Origin: Actinomadura hallensis | GTDB lineage: Bacteria; Actinomycetota; Actinomycetes; Streptosporangiales; Streptosporangiaceae | Reading direction: 5' to 3' | Assembly: GCF_006716765.1 (NCBI RefSeq) | Contig: NZ_VFPO01000001.1 | Span: 1,178,001 to 1,242,000 of the forward strand | Length of the DNA: 64,000 bases | Shown: one piece after another, positions 32,982 to 41,877 of the stretch | How positions within the stretch are numbered: the first letter of the stretch is position 1 | How the letters are laid out: every line of letters begins with the position of its first letter | Notes under the pieces: model-generated | Told to the model about the DNA's origin: nothing | Databases searched by the model: none | The model's input: the letters and a program-made list of their open reading frames with translations, nothing else | Position numbers and translations under genes: made by a program

Positions 32982-33760
32982 GGATGGGGCCGCCAGTCGT
33001 CGGCGTGCGGGTCGGCGGCCGGGTCCGGCGGCGGCGCCGCGGGCAGCAGCATCCGCACCCGGGCCCCGCCCATCTCGCAGGTCCGGATCTCCAGGCTGCC
33101 GCCGTAGCCGGAGATGAGGTCGTGGACGATGCCCAGCCCGAGCGAGGCGAGCCCGGGACGCGGCCTGTCCCGGTGCGCGCCGAAGCCGGGGCCGTCGTCG
33201 TCGACCTGGACGGCGACCCAGCCCCGGTCCGCCTCGACCCGCACGTTCACGCGCCCCTCCGCGACGCGGCACGCGTTGTCGAGGACGTTGCGGACGGCGC
33301 GCCACAGCGCGACCGGGTCCATGTGGGCCCACGCCTCGCCGCCGGTGAAGCAGACCTCGTGCGCGGTGGCGAGGCGCATCCCGGTGACGACCTCGGCGGT
33401 GAGCTCGTCGACGCGGATGCGCTCCGGGCCGGGCGGCGGCCGGCCGTCGTCCCGGTCCCGCCCGCCGTCCTCGTCCAGCTGCCGGAGCAGGTGGTCCAGC
33501 CAGCGGGTCTCGCCGAGGATCTGCTCCACCCGGGCGCGGCTGGTGTCGCCGATGTCGTCGGCGACGACGACGGCCGAGGCGAGCATGATGATGGTGCCGA
33601 GTTCGTGTCTGATGTCGTGCCGGAGCCGCCTCCTCCAGAGGACGTGCTCCGCGCGGTCCGCGCCCGGTTCGCCGTGGAACCCGCGCGGGTCCGCTCCCGC
33701 GAGCGTCCCCACGCCCGCGGGAGCGCCCACCGGAGACGGCCGAGACCGCCCGTCGTTCAT
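32978..33760 (-). CDS. Soluble histidine kinase-like sensor
   Basis: 260 residues with no membrane helix. The phospho-acceptor region 'LRHDIRHELGTIIMLAS' and ATP-binding boxes 'NVLDNAC', 'DDDGPGFG' and 'GLGIVHDLISGYGG' are present. The input domain is short (about 55 residues, Pro/Gly-rich), so the signal is cytosolic or comes through a partner. GGGGG ahead of the ATG at 33760 supports this start. It is coupled to the response regulator by ATGA. Confidence 0.82.
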   Translation of the reverse strand: MNDGRSRPSPVGAPAGVGTLAGADPRGFHGEPGADRAEHVLWRRRLRHDIRHELGTIIMLASAVVVADDIGDTSRARVEQILGETRWLDHLLRQLDEDGGRDRDDGRPPPGPERIRVDELTAEVVTGMRLATAHEVCFTGGEAWAHMDPVALWRAVRNVLDNACRVAEGRVNVRVEADRGWVAVQVDDDGPGFGAHRDRPRPGLASLGLGIVHDLISGYGGSLEIRTCEMGGARVRMLLPAAPPPDPAADPHADDWRPHP

Positions 33761-33825
33761 GAGAACCCCCGTCCGATCTACCAGCACCCGCCTTAAACGG
33801 TCACCCGCTGACCTGCGTATGTCCA

Positions 33826-33911
33826 GTCAATTGACCGCAACCGACCCGTGCATGTCCAGAAGCGGACAGGTATAGGAGTAGCGTAAACTGGGTTCTTTAT
33901 ATAGACGTCTA
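33826..33911. promoter_or_regulatory. Divergent promoter with three palindromes
   Basis: GTCAATTGAC (33826-33835), TGTCC-AGAAGC-GGACA (33853-33868) and TAGACGTCTA (33902-33911) lie between the divergent histidine kinase and Rieske genes. TATAGG at 33871-33876 is a possible -10. The stretch 33880-33915 is unusually A/T-rich for this window. Confidence 0.5.
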
Positions 33912-34018
33912 AGTCGGAACCGAAGGGATCTTCCCGACCTTTCTTTCATACCGACGGCGTAGCGGCATTGCGCATTCCTGCGGGTGCGTCCGCCGGCCCG
34001 CGGAGGGACAGTCTCCGC

Positions 34019-35575
34019 ATGCCGATCGTCACATTTCTCGGACACGCGGGGGTGGCGGTGCGCGCCACGGCCTTCCACCTGCTCGCGGACCCGTGGCTCG
34101 CTCCAACGGGGGCCTTTCTCGGAGCCTGGCACCAGTATCCGAGAAACGATCATCTCGATGTCGCCTCGGTGTGCGACGCCGACTGGGTCGCGGTCTCGCA
34201 CGAACACCTAGATCATTTCGACCCGTGGGTGATCGAGCGGCTTCCCGCGCGGACCCGGATCCTCATTCCGCGTTATCCCGGACCGGCCTTCCGGGAACGG
34301 ATGCTCGCCGCAGCGGGGGACCGCCAGGTAATCGAACTGACGGCGTGGGAGAAATTCCCGCTGGACAATCGGGGCTCGTGGATCACTGCGATTCCGGAAC
34401 TGTCGCCGATGTGCCACGACGCCGCTTTTCTCATCGTCGCGGACGGGCGCGGAATCCTGCACTGCAACGACGCCCGGCTCACCGCCGCGCAGGCCCGCCG
34501 GGCCAAGCACCTCGCGGGCGGGAGGCTCGACCTGATGGCCGTGCAGACGTCCGGCGCGTCCTGGCACCCCATCTGCTACGAGTACCCGGCCGAGCAGATG
34601 GCCGAGATCTCCATGAACAAGCGGATCTCCAAGCTCCGCTCCGTGCAGCGCCTCGTCCGGCAGACCGCGCCGGAGCTGGCCGTCCCGTTCGCGGGCCCGC
34701 CCTGCTTCCTGGACGCGGAGGTCGGCCACCTCAACTGGGTCCTCGACCAGGAGGAGGGCGCGTACTGCGATCCCGACGTCTCCACCGCCTGGCTGCGCGA
34801 GCACCTGCCCAGGCAGCGCTGGGACTACTTCAAGCCCGGCGACGCCCTCGACCTCGACACCGGCGAGTGCGTCCGCGACCCCGTCTCCGCCGAGTTCTCC
34901 TTCGCCGACGCCGACGCCTACCTCGAACGCTACGCGGCCGACCGCGCACCCGCGATCGCCAAGGTGATCGCCGAGCACCCCGAACCCGGCCCCGGCCTCT
35001 TCGAGCGGTTCGCCGCTCACTTCGAGTACCTCGGCGGCCTCAGCGACTACTTCCTCCGCCAGATCGCCATGATCGTCCGGTTCGAGGTCACCGGCCCCAA
35101 CGGCGGCGTCTGGGACGTCGACTTCTCCCCGGACGGCCTCACCGTGTCCAAGGCGTCCCCCGACGTGCGGCCCCACTACCGCATCACCACCGCCGGCCGC
35201 TGGATCGAGGGCATCCTCGCCGGCCGCCTGGCCTGGGAGGACCTCCTCATCTCCTTCCGCGTCAGCCTCTACCGCGACCCGGACGTCTACAACGACTATC
35301 TCGTCGGCCTCCTCAAACACGCCAACGCGCCCGCCCTCATGGCCGTCGAGGAGTACGAGACGGGACGCGACGAGACCGAGCGCATCACCGTCGAATGCGA
35401 CGGCGCCCGCTACGACATCCCCCGCTACTGCCCCCACGCAGGCGAGGACCTGTCCATCGGCTCCGTCGTCCGCGACGGCCAGATCCACTGCCTGGCCCAC
35501 AACTTCGCCTTCGACCTGGCCACCGGCGAATGCACCAACGCCCGCGCGGCCAACCTGACGAGCCGAAGGCTGTGA
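34019..35575 (+). CDS. MBL-fold and Rieske [2Fe-2S] protein, NamH-like UDP-MurNAc hydroxylase candidate
   Basis: 518 residues, almost the length of M. tuberculosis NamH (Rv3818, 516). The N-terminal MBL domain has 'SHEHLDHF' with H-E-H-L-D-H at 61-66. The C-terminal Rieske domain binds its cluster with Cys471-x-His473 and Cys491-x2-His494. NamH hydroxylates UDP-N-acetylmuramic acid to the N-glycolyl form, which stiffens the wall and blunts lysozyme. GGAGGGA supports the ATG at 34019. The length and two-domain order match NamH; other MBL/Rieske enzymes such as CMP-Neu5Ac hydroxylase relatives are the alternative. Confidence 0.8.
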   Translation: MPIVTFLGHAGVAVRATAFHLLADPWLAPTGAFLGAWHQYPRNDHLDVASVCDADWVAVSHEHLDHFDPWVIERLPARTRILIPRYPGPAFRERMLAAAGDRQVIELTAWEKFPLDNRGSWITAIPELSPMCHDAAFLIVADGRGILHCNDARLTAAQARRAKHLAGGRLDLMAVQTSGASWHPICYEYPAEQMAEISMNKRISKLRSVQRLVRQTAPELAVPFAGPPCFLDAEVGHLNWVLDQEEGAYCDPDVSTAWLREHLPRQRWDYFKPGDALDLDTGECVRDPVSAEFSFADADAYLERYAADRAPAIAKVIAEHPEPGPGLFERFAAHFEYLGGLSDYFLRQIAMIVRFEVTGPNGGVWDVDFSPDGLTVSKASPDVRPHYRITTAGRWIEGILAGRLAWEDLLISFRVSLYRDPDVYNDYLVGLLKHANAPALMAVEEYETGRDETERITVECDGARYDIPRYCPHAGEDLSIGSVVRDGQIHCLAHNFAFDLATGECTNARAANLTSRRL

Positions 35576-35897
35576 CCCGCGGTGCCCTCGGCGCCGCGAC
35601 ACGACCCCACCCCCAGCACCAAGGCACCGAGGGCACCGCACACCACACAACCGCCCCCGACCAGCCCACCCAGCGACCAACACACCCGCAATCACGCCCG
35701 AAGCCAGGTCCGAGCGAAGCGAGAATCGCGCAGCGAGCCCCTGGGCGAGTCGGAGCGATGCAGCGATCGCGCGCAGTGCCCGCCGAAGGAAGGCGCTCTA
35801 GCGCCTGACGCCAAGGGCAATGCAATTAAGTTCGTAACGAAGTGGTTACGCGGCGTGTGTCCGTTACGGGGTTTTGGATCATGGTGTGTTAGGTTTT
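35576..35897. other. Intergenic region after the Rieske gene
   Basis: The first half is a CAC/CCA-rich low-complexity run. Then GAGCGAAGCGAG and related words (35710-35780), a GGCGCT-CT-AGCGCC inverted repeat (35792-35805), and CGTAAC-N6-GTTACG (35833-35850) followed by another CGTTACG. I see no gene. Confidence 0.5.
35833..35850. promoter_or_regulatory. GTAAC/GTTAC operator candidate
   Basis: CGTAAC-GAAGTG-GTTACG is a perfect 6-bp inverted repeat; CGTTACG recurs at 35862-35868. GTAAC-rich repeats are the kind of site bound by OmpR-type regulators such as MtrA. It lies 48 bases before the small membrane protein. Confidence 0.4.
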
Positions 35898-36095
35898 ATG
35901 CAGTTCATTCGGGGTTTATGGGGGGATTCAAGGGTGCGCGGGTTGGACCGCAAGAGGCTCGGGCTGCTGGGTGTCGCGTTCGTTCTCGTCGTCGGGGTGA
36001 TGGAGGTTCTGGCGCTGAAGCTCGGGTCGATGGAGCTTCCGCTGCCGACCGGGCCGGAGCGTCCCGCGGTCGCCGACACGAACAGCCAGGACTGA
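35898..36095 (+). CDS. Small membrane protein
   Basis: 65 residues from ATG 35898; a GTG at 35934 is in frame. One membrane helix, 'LGLLGVAFVLVVGVMEVLAL', lies near the middle, with a charged cytosolic side 'GLDRKRLG' and a Pro-rich outer tail. No family is recognised. It is convergent with the polysaccharide operon. Confidence 0.6.
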   Translation: MQFIRGLWGDSRVRGLDRKRLGLLGVAFVLVVGVMEVLALKLGSMELPLPTGPERPAVADTNSQD

Positions 36096-36121
36096 CTTTC
36101 CGGGCGCCGACCGGGTGCCTG

Positions 36122-37039
36122 TCACCCTTTGTTGCGGGCCTTCATGATGCTCTGGAGGTCGGGGTGCTCGCCGCCGGTGGCGTCGGCGAGGGTGGGGCAG
36201 GCCCACCGGGTCTGGCGGCCCCAGGAGTAGGAGATCTCCAGCGGGGGGCGCGGCGCGAGCGCGTCCCAGCGGGCGAGGATCGTGCGGAACTGGGACCGGG
36301 TGGGCAGCCAGTACTGCTTGTCGCCGTCGGCGCAGCTCTGCCCGAAGGTCTGCAGGACGGGCGCGATCCTGTCGCGGGGGATGCCGGCGTCGTCGGCCAT
36401 GCGGACCATCCGGTCGATCTCCCCGATGTCGCAGTGCTCCTGCACCTCCGCCGAGCCCTTGCACGGGTAGGGGTCGAGGCCGACCAGGTCGACGCCGACG
36501 CGGTCGGGCGTGACCGGTTCCATCGGGAAGTCGGTGAGGGAGACGAACGAGATCTGGCCCGGGGCGTGCTCGCGGATGTACGCGGCGCGGCGGCGGATCT
36601 CGCCGGAGATCTCGGGGCACTCGCCGGCGTTCGGTTCGTCCGACAGGTACCAGCCGTACACCCGCGGGTCGCGCCCGAACCGGTCGACGACGCCCTTGAA
36701 CTCGTCGAAGTCGAGCACGAAGTCCTCGCAGTGGAAGTTGCCGACCCACACCATCGCCTGCATGCCGGGCGGGACGCCGGAGACGCGTGTCGCGTCGGCC
36801 TCCACGTCCACGAGGTCGTAGCCGAGTTCCCGCAGCCGCGGGTAGTCGGCGGGGCTGGTGTTCAGCGCGATGCGGCGCGTCTCGTGCTCTCCGACCGCGG
36901 GGGTGGAGGTCGTGGCGGGCGGGCCCCGGTACGGGTCGTGGCCGGGCGGGCCGGACCGCATGCTGAGCAGCAGGCCCGCGGTGAGCGCGATCCCCGCGGC
37001 GACGGCCGCGACCCTGAACCGGACGCTCCGGTAAGGCAT
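36122..37039 (-). CDS. Secreted TIM-barrel-like (glycoside-hydrolase-type) protein
   Basis: 305 residues. The N-terminal membrane anchor or signal 'RFRVAAVAAGIALTAGLLLS' directs the rest outside. The outer part has beta/alpha-barrel features: 'VYGWYLSDEPNAGECPEI' with an acidic D-E-P that could be the acid/base, 'GVDLVGLDPYPCKG', and 'APVLQTFGQS'. Four conserved-looking Cys may pair. GGAAGGGACCGA precedes the ATG at 37039. It is the last gene of the polysaccharide operon and may trim or bind the exported polymer. No family name is certain. Confidence 0.68.
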   Translation of the reverse strand: MPYRSVRFRVAAVAAGIALTAGLLLSMRSGPPGHDPYRGPPATTSTPAVGEHETRRIALNTSPADYPRLRELGYDLVDVEADATRVSGVPPGMQAMVWVGNFHCEDFVLDFDEFKGVVDRFGRDPRVYGWYLSDEPNAGECPEISGEIRRRAAYIREHAPGQISFVSLTDFPMEPVTPDRVGVDLVGLDPYPCKGSAEVQEHCDIGEIDRMVRMADDAGIPRDRIAPVLQTFGQSCADGDKQYWLPTRSQFRTILARWDALAPRPPLEISYSWGRQTRWACPTLADATGGEHPDLQSIMKARNKG

Positions 37040-37061
37040 TCGGTCCCTTCCTGGCACGCCG

Positions 37062-37805
37062 CTAGGCCGCGGTGCCGGGCTCTTCGGTGGGGCGCGCGCC
37101 GTCGGGCGGCGACGTGACCTCCGTCACCTTCCCGTCTGCCGATACCCGCAGTGGCGGGACGGTGAACCCCAGGACATACCAGACGGTCTGGGCCAGCGTC
37201 CGGAGCGTCGCCCGCATGGACGGGTCGCTCAGGTACACCGCGTCGACCGCGGCCTGCGCCGGGACGAGCCGCCGGATGTAGAAGGCGAGGTCGACCTCCT
37301 CTCCGGGAGGCAGGACGTCGGAGTCCCGGAACCTGACCTGCGACATGCCCGTCAGCCCCGGCCGGTGGTCGAAGATCCACCGCCAGCGCGCGTCGTAGTA
37401 CACGGCGAGGTCGTAGGTCTCCGGGCGGGGTCCGACGAGCGTCATGTCGCCGCGCAGCACGTTCACCAGCTGCGGCAGCTCGTCCAGGTAGAAGCGGCGC
37501 AGGAACCGGCCGAGGCGGGTGACGCGGGGGTCGCTGGTCGCGGTGACCTTCATGCCGTCCGCGTCCTGCCGCATCGTCCGGAACTTGAGGATGGTGAAGG
37601 GCCGGCCGCCCTGCCCGACCCGGGTCTGCCGGAAGATCCCCGGGCCGGGGCTCGTCAGCCGCACCAGCGAGTAGATGATCGCCATCGGGACGGAGAACAG
37701 CGCCAGTCCCGTCAGCGCGCCGGCGATGTCGAGGACCCGCCGGCCGCGCGAGGGCGGGACGCCGTCGGACGGTTCGACGGGACGGGCGATGAGCTCCTCG
37801 GACAT
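37062..37805 (-). CDS. Priming sugar-phosphate transferase (mono-topic PGT, PF02397)
   Basis: 247 residues. One hydrophobic re-entrant helix 'LDIAGALTGLALFSVPMAII' precedes the catalytic domain with 'SPGPGIFRQTRVGQGGRPFT', 'KFRTM', 'FLRRFYLDELPQLVNVLRGD', 'VGPRPE' and 'RPGLTG'. These enzymes place the first sugar phosphate on undecaprenyl phosphate. It is short, without the multi-helix N-terminus of WbaP. The ATG is 2 bases after the stop of the Wzy-Wzx ORF, so it is in the same operon. Confidence 0.9.
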   Translation of the reverse strand: MSEELIARPVEPSDGVPPSRGRRVLDIAGALTGLALFSVPMAIIYSLVRLTSPGPGIFRQTRVGQGGRPFTILKFRTMRQDADGMKVTATSDPRVTRLGRFLRRFYLDELPQLVNVLRGDMTLVGPRPETYDLAVYYDARWRWIFDHRPGLTGMSQVRFRDSDVLPPGEEVDLAFYIRRLVPAQAAVDAVYLSDPSMRATLRTLAQTVWYVLGFTVPPLRVSADGKVTEVTSPPDGARPTEEPGTAA

Positions 37806-37807
37806 GG

Positions 37808-40636
37808 TCAGTCCTTCTTCCTGACGTGCTGGAACCAGGCCAGCAGGGCCGCGGTGGTGGCGATGAAGGAGACGGAGGTCGCGACCGCGGCGCCCTCCGC
37901 GCCGTACGCCGGGATCAGGAAGGCCCCGAGCGCGACGACGACCAGCAGGCCGATGCCCTGCCCGGTGGACGCGGCGCCCGGCCGCCCGACCCCGTACAAG
38001 TAGGCCATGATCAGGCCGGTCACCCCGAAGGTGACGACCCCGGCGAGACGGATGTAGGTGGGGACGACCGCGTCGTCGAACACGTCGCCGAACACCCACG
38101 GCAGGGCGGTTCCGGCGATGAGCGCGAGCGGCAGCGCCGCGAGCACGGAGACCGCGAGCGCGGGGAGGATGAGGGCCGCGGTGCGGCGCGCCGCGCTCCG
38201 CCTGTCCTCCCGCGCGAAGTCGGGGTACAGGACGTAGTTCACGGCGAGGCCGGGCAGCTGCACCAGCTCGGCGAACTTGCTGGCGACGGTGTACACGCCG
38301 AGGACCTTCGGCCCGGCGAGCGCGCCGAGCAGCGCCATGTCGAAGCGGAGCTGGAGGAGGTCGATGAGCTGGCCGACGTAGCCGCGGAACCCGTATCCGG
38401 CGATCGACCTGCCGAGGCGGGGGTCCGGCCGTCCCCAGCCGCGGAAGAACCCGCGGCGGCGCAGCCGGCGCGCGATCCACGAGGCGGCGGCGATGTCGGC
38501 GAGGACGAGCCCTGCGACGAGCGCGCCCGTCCCGTGCCACGCGACCAGGATCAGGACGTAGATGGGGAGGAACACGAACTCCTCGACGGCGATGGCGAGG
38601 CTCGCGCCGTGCGGGTCGTCGGTGCCCTGGAGGAGGCCCTTCCCGACGGACACGAATCCCTGTGTGAACGCCGGGACGGCCGCGGCGAGCGTCACCCAGA
38701 CGCCGAACGACTCGAAGAACACGAAGAAGAGGACCGGGCTCAGCGCGAGCCAGATCAGCGCCGCCAGGATCGCCCCGATCACGGTGAGCCACGCGAGCGT
38801 CGGCCGTACCGCGCTCTGGTCGCGGTCGCGGGCGAGGAAGTAGGGCGCGGCCGCGGGGAGTCCGCCGTTCGACAGGTGGCAGAGGAGCCCCGGCAGGATG
38901 CGGACGAGCGTGAACGCGCCGACCAGTTCCGGCCCGCCGACCCGCGCGACGAGGACCGTCGCGACACCCAGCGACGCCAGCGCCCCCACCCGCGCCGCCA
39001 TGTTCCCCGCGACCAGCGACACGAGCCGCGTGCGGACGGACTTCATCCCGTCCCCGCCCTTTCCTCCGGACGGCCCCGTCTGGGGAGACGGGGTGCCGGA
39101 GGACGGGGCGTCGGGCGGCGGAGTGTCGGGCGGCGGAGTGTCGGGCGGCGGAGTGTCGGGCGGTGAGGTAACGGGCGGCGAGGTGTCGGACGGTCCGGCG
39201 TCCGGGAGCGTGGTGCCCGAGGGAGCGGTGATCGCCTGGCCGCGGCGGCTTCCGTCGTTCAAAGGCCGCACGGGTCGCCGCAGGCGGGTCCCCGGAGCCG
39301 TGCGGGGCACGGCCGGCGCCGGGGTCCGGCGGCCGAACAGGGCGAGGGCGGCGATCAGGCCGAAGATCGCGAAGCCGTGCCGGTAGTGCAGCACCTCGTA
39401 GAACAGGCCGCAGATGAGGAAGACGGCGAGCAGGGCCCCGAACAGCTCGGGATGCGGGACGAGCCGCGCGTACTCGGGTTTCAGCGCGCCGCGCCGCGCG
39501 ATCCGCACGCAGCTCAGCACCAGCGCCGTCACCAGCAGGATCAGCGCGAGCCCGCCGAGGAACCCGCGTTCGAGGACCGAGGCGATGTAGTCGTTGTGCG
39601 CCTCCTGGACGTAGGCCTCCTGCCGGACGCGCATCTGCGTCTCGGTCTGCGCGGCCCCGATGCCCCACGGGTGCTCCTGGTCCTTGATCATCTCCCAGGT
39701 GGTGGCGAAGACGGTGCTGCGGGAGTCGGTGCTCTCCCCGGTCGTCCGGCCGATGGAGTCGCGCAGGATCGGGGAGGTCTCCGCCGCGCGGTCCAGCATC
39801 GGCTGGACGTCGACCTGGGTGACCGCGGTGACCGCGCCGCCGCCGAGCAGCGCGACGGCGGCGCCGACCGCGACGGCGTGGTGGGCCTTGCCCTCGCGCA
39901 GCAGCCGGAAGAGAAGGCCGAGGACCAGCGCGCAGCACAGCGCGAGGAGGCCGCCGTTCGAGCCGGTCAGCAGCTCGGCGGCGATGAGCACGCCGCAGAC
40001 CGCCCGGCGCCGCCACGGCGTCTCGGGGAAGCGGGTGGCCCGCGCGATGAAGAAGACGCAGATGAACCAGTTCGCCGCGTAGTTGGCGTCGCCGAACGTG
40101 AACATGAGGCGCTCGCCGTCGGGCTGCTGCCCGGACAGCGTCGTGTTCCCGATCGCGAAGCCGGTCATCATGACCAGCGCGTAGATCGTTCCGATCCAGA
40201 CGAAGGCGCGCACGGCGAGACGGAACAGGGCGGGGTCGCGGCCGAGGTTGGCGAGGCACACCGCCCACAGCAGGACGAACAGGTCCTTGACGAGCGTGAG
40301 CCCGCCGACGCCCTCGTTGGCGAGAGCCGCGACGCCGCCCGCGACGACCGTGAGCAGGGTGGGCAGCAGGTACGGCCAGCGGACGGGCGCCTTCCGCGTC
40401 CCCGCCCACAGGAACGTGGTGATGACCAGACCGACCAGCACGGCGTCGGGCAGCGCCGTGTTGCCGGGTCCGGGCGCGAGCCCGAAGGGCATCAGCATCG
40501 GCAGCGACGCGATGCCGGCGACGAGGGCGACGGCCTCCGGCCGAAGCCTGCGCCGCGGCGCGGACGGCTCCCGCGGCGGGGCGGGCGCCCCGGCGGGGGT
40601 CCCCGCCGGGGCTGCCCTGGTCGCCGTCGTGGTCAT
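37808..40636 (-). CDS. Single ORF joining a Wzy-like O-antigen polymerase/ligase and a Wzx-like flippase
   Basis: 942 residues with no stop between two full membrane proteins. Residues 1-440 carry about 11 helices of O-antigen ligase/polymerase type with the hallmark loop 'EAHNDYIASVLERGFLGGLA'. A Pro/Thr/Asp-rich linker follows to about 530. From Met531 (ATG at 39046) there are about 12 helices of MATE-like polysaccharide flippase type, 'NMAARVGALASLGVATVLVA' onward. The flippase might also be started separately at 39046, as GGAGGAAAGGGCGGGG lies upstream. ATGA overlaps the upstream glycosyltransferase stop. Together they would flip and polymerise lipid-linked repeat units. Confidence 0.78.
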   Translation of the reverse strand: MTTTATRAAPAGTPAGAPAPPREPSAPRRRLRPEAVALVAGIASLPMLMPFGLAPGPGNTALPDAVLVGLVITTFLWAGTRKAPVRWPYLLPTLLTVVAGGVAALANEGVGGLTLVKDLFVLLWAVCLANLGRDPALFRLAVRAFVWIGTIYALVMMTGFAIGNTTLSGQQPDGERLMFTFGDANYAANWFICVFFIARATRFPETPWRRRAVCGVLIAAELLTGSNGGLLALCCALVLGLLFRLLREGKAHHAVAVGAAVALLGGGAVTAVTQVDVQPMLDRAAETSPILRDSIGRTTGESTDSRSTVFATTWEMIKDQEHPWGIGAAQTETQMRVRQEAYVQEAHNDYIASVLERGFLGGLALILLVTALVLSCVRIARRGALKPEYARLVPHPELFGALLAVFLICGLFYEVLHYRHGFAIFGLIAALALFGRRTPAPAVPRTAPGTRLRRPVRPLNDGSRRGQAITAPSGTTLPDAGPSDTSPPVTSPPDTPPPDTPPPDTPPPDAPSSGTPSPQTGPSGGKGGDGMKSVRTRLVSLVAGNMAARVGALASLGVATVLVARVGGPELVGAFTLVRILPGLLCHLSNGGLPAAAPYFLARDRDQSAVRPTLAWLTVIGAILAALIWLALSPVLFFVFFESFGVWVTLAAAVPAFTQGFVSVGKGLLQGTDDPHGASLAIAVEEFVFLPIYVLILVAWHGTGALVAGLVLADIAAASWIARRLRRRGFFRGWGRPDPRLGRSIAGYGFRGYVGQLIDLLQLRFDMALLGALAGPKVLGVYTVASKFAELVQLPGLAVNYVLYPDFAREDRRSAARRTAALILPALAVSVLAALPLALIAGTALPWVFGDVFDDAVVPTYIRLAGVVTFGVTGLIMAYLYGVGRPGAASTGQGIGLLVVVALGAFLIPAYGAEGAAVATSVSFIATTAALLAWFQHVRKKD
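39108..39190 (-). repeat. 15-bp in-frame tandem repeat coding for P-P-D-T-P
   Basis: GGCGGAGTGTCGGGC-type units in about five copies, coding P-P-D-T-P units in the linker between the polymerase and flippase parts. Variants at both ends have drifted. Confidence 0.8.
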
Positions 40637-41877
40637 GACCGCCGGCAGGGCCGCCTGGAGGTGCCCCGGTACGTCTCGTCGAGCACCGCGCCGAGGTGTG
40701 CGGGGGAGAACCAGGGCCCGATGCGGGCGCGGGCGCGTTCGGCCATCCGGTCGGCGGCGGCCGGGTCGTCCAGCATCGCGGCGATGGCGCCGGCGAGCCG
40801 CTCCGGGTCCTCCGGTGGGACGAGCAGGCCGGTCTCCCCGGCGAGGACGAGGTCCTGGTTGGACGGGACGGCGGTCGCGACGAGCGGGATGCCCGCGCTG
40901 ATCGCCTCGACCAGCACGCAGGGCAGCCCCTCCCAGCGGCTCGCCATCGCCATCAGGTCGAACGCGGGCATGACGGCGGCGACGTCGTCGCTGTGCCCGA
41001 GCCAGCGCATCCGGTCCTCGATGCCGAGCTTCGCGGTGAGCCTCTCCAGCCGCGCCGCCATGGGGCCGCCGCCGACCCACAGCCCGAACACGTCGTCGGG
41101 CAGCCGGGCGATGGCCTTGGCGAAGATCTCCGGTCCCTTCTGGAAGGTGAGCCGCCCGACCGACCCGACGACCTTCACGCCGAGGGGCAGGTCGAGGCGG
41201 CGGCGCGCCTGGGCTCTGGCGCCGGGCGCGGCGGCGTACGCGTCGACGTCCACGGCGGGCCACGACAGCCGCACCCGCTCCGGCGTGGTGAGCCCGAGCC
41301 GCAGCGCGGTCGTCACCGTCTCCGACCCGATCCCGAGGAACGCGTCGGTGTGCTTGGCGGCCATGCGCTCCAGCCGGATGTAGGCGGTGCGCCGCGCCCA
41401 CGACTGGAACTCGTTGAACGGGAACCCGTGCCAGGTGTGCACGATGCGCGGCACCCCGGCGCGGGCCGCGGCGAGCCGCCCGATGACGCCGGCCTTGGAG
41501 GAGTGGGTGTGGACGACGTCGTACCGCCCCTCCGCCAGCACCCTCGTGAGGGTGGACAGCGCGGCGAGGTCGTCGCGCGGCGAGATCTGCGGCACCAGCG
41601 GCCCCACCTGGACGATCTCCATCCCGGCGCGGTGCGCGTCGGGCGTGAGGTCCCCGGCGGCGGCGTTCGCCACGGCGTCGTCGCCGTAGCGCACGGCGTC
41701 GCGGCCCGTGGCGCGGCCGCCGGACGGCTCGCTGTCCATGCCGACGCCGCCGGTGACGATCGCCCGCTCGTACGTGCCGTCCGGCAGCGCCAGGGCGCCG
41801 TTCAGCGCGACCCGTCCGCCGCCGCCGTTGAAGCGCGTGATCACCTGCGCGACGCGAAGCTTCCTACCTGAACTCAC
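40633..41877 (-). CDS. GT4-family glycosyltransferase
   Basis: 414 residues, GT-B fold. 'ITRFNGGGGRVALNGAL' is the N-terminal acceptor-loop side; 'DVVHTHSSKAGVIGRLAA' and 'IVHTWHGFPFNEFQSW' follow. The C-terminal donor domain has 'VGSVGRLTFQKGPEIFAKAI' and the E-x7-E-type 'SRWEGLPCVLVEAI'. It uses an NDP-sugar to extend the lipid-linked repeat unit. The GTG at 41877 is preceded by GAGGTGATCC and overlaps the upstream gene by 14 bases. Confidence 0.9.
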   Translation of the reverse strand: MSSGRKLRVAQVITRFNGGGGRVALNGALALPDGTYERAIVTGGVGMDSEPSGGRATGRDAVRYGDDAVANAAAGDLTPDAHRAGMEIVQVGPLVPQISPRDDLAALSTLTRVLAEGRYDVVHTHSSKAGVIGRLAAARAGVPRIVHTWHGFPFNEFQSWARRTAYIRLERMAAKHTDAFLGIGSETVTTALRLGLTTPERVRLSWPAVDVDAYAAAPGARAQARRRLDLPLGVKVVGSVGRLTFQKGPEIFAKAIARLPDDVFGLWVGGGPMAARLERLTAKLGIEDRMRWLGHSDDVAAVMPAFDLMAMASRWEGLPCVLVEAISAGIPLVATAVPSNQDLVLAGETGLLVPPEDPERLAGAIAAMLDDPAAADRMAERARARIGPWFSPAHLGAVLDETYRGTSRRPCRRS

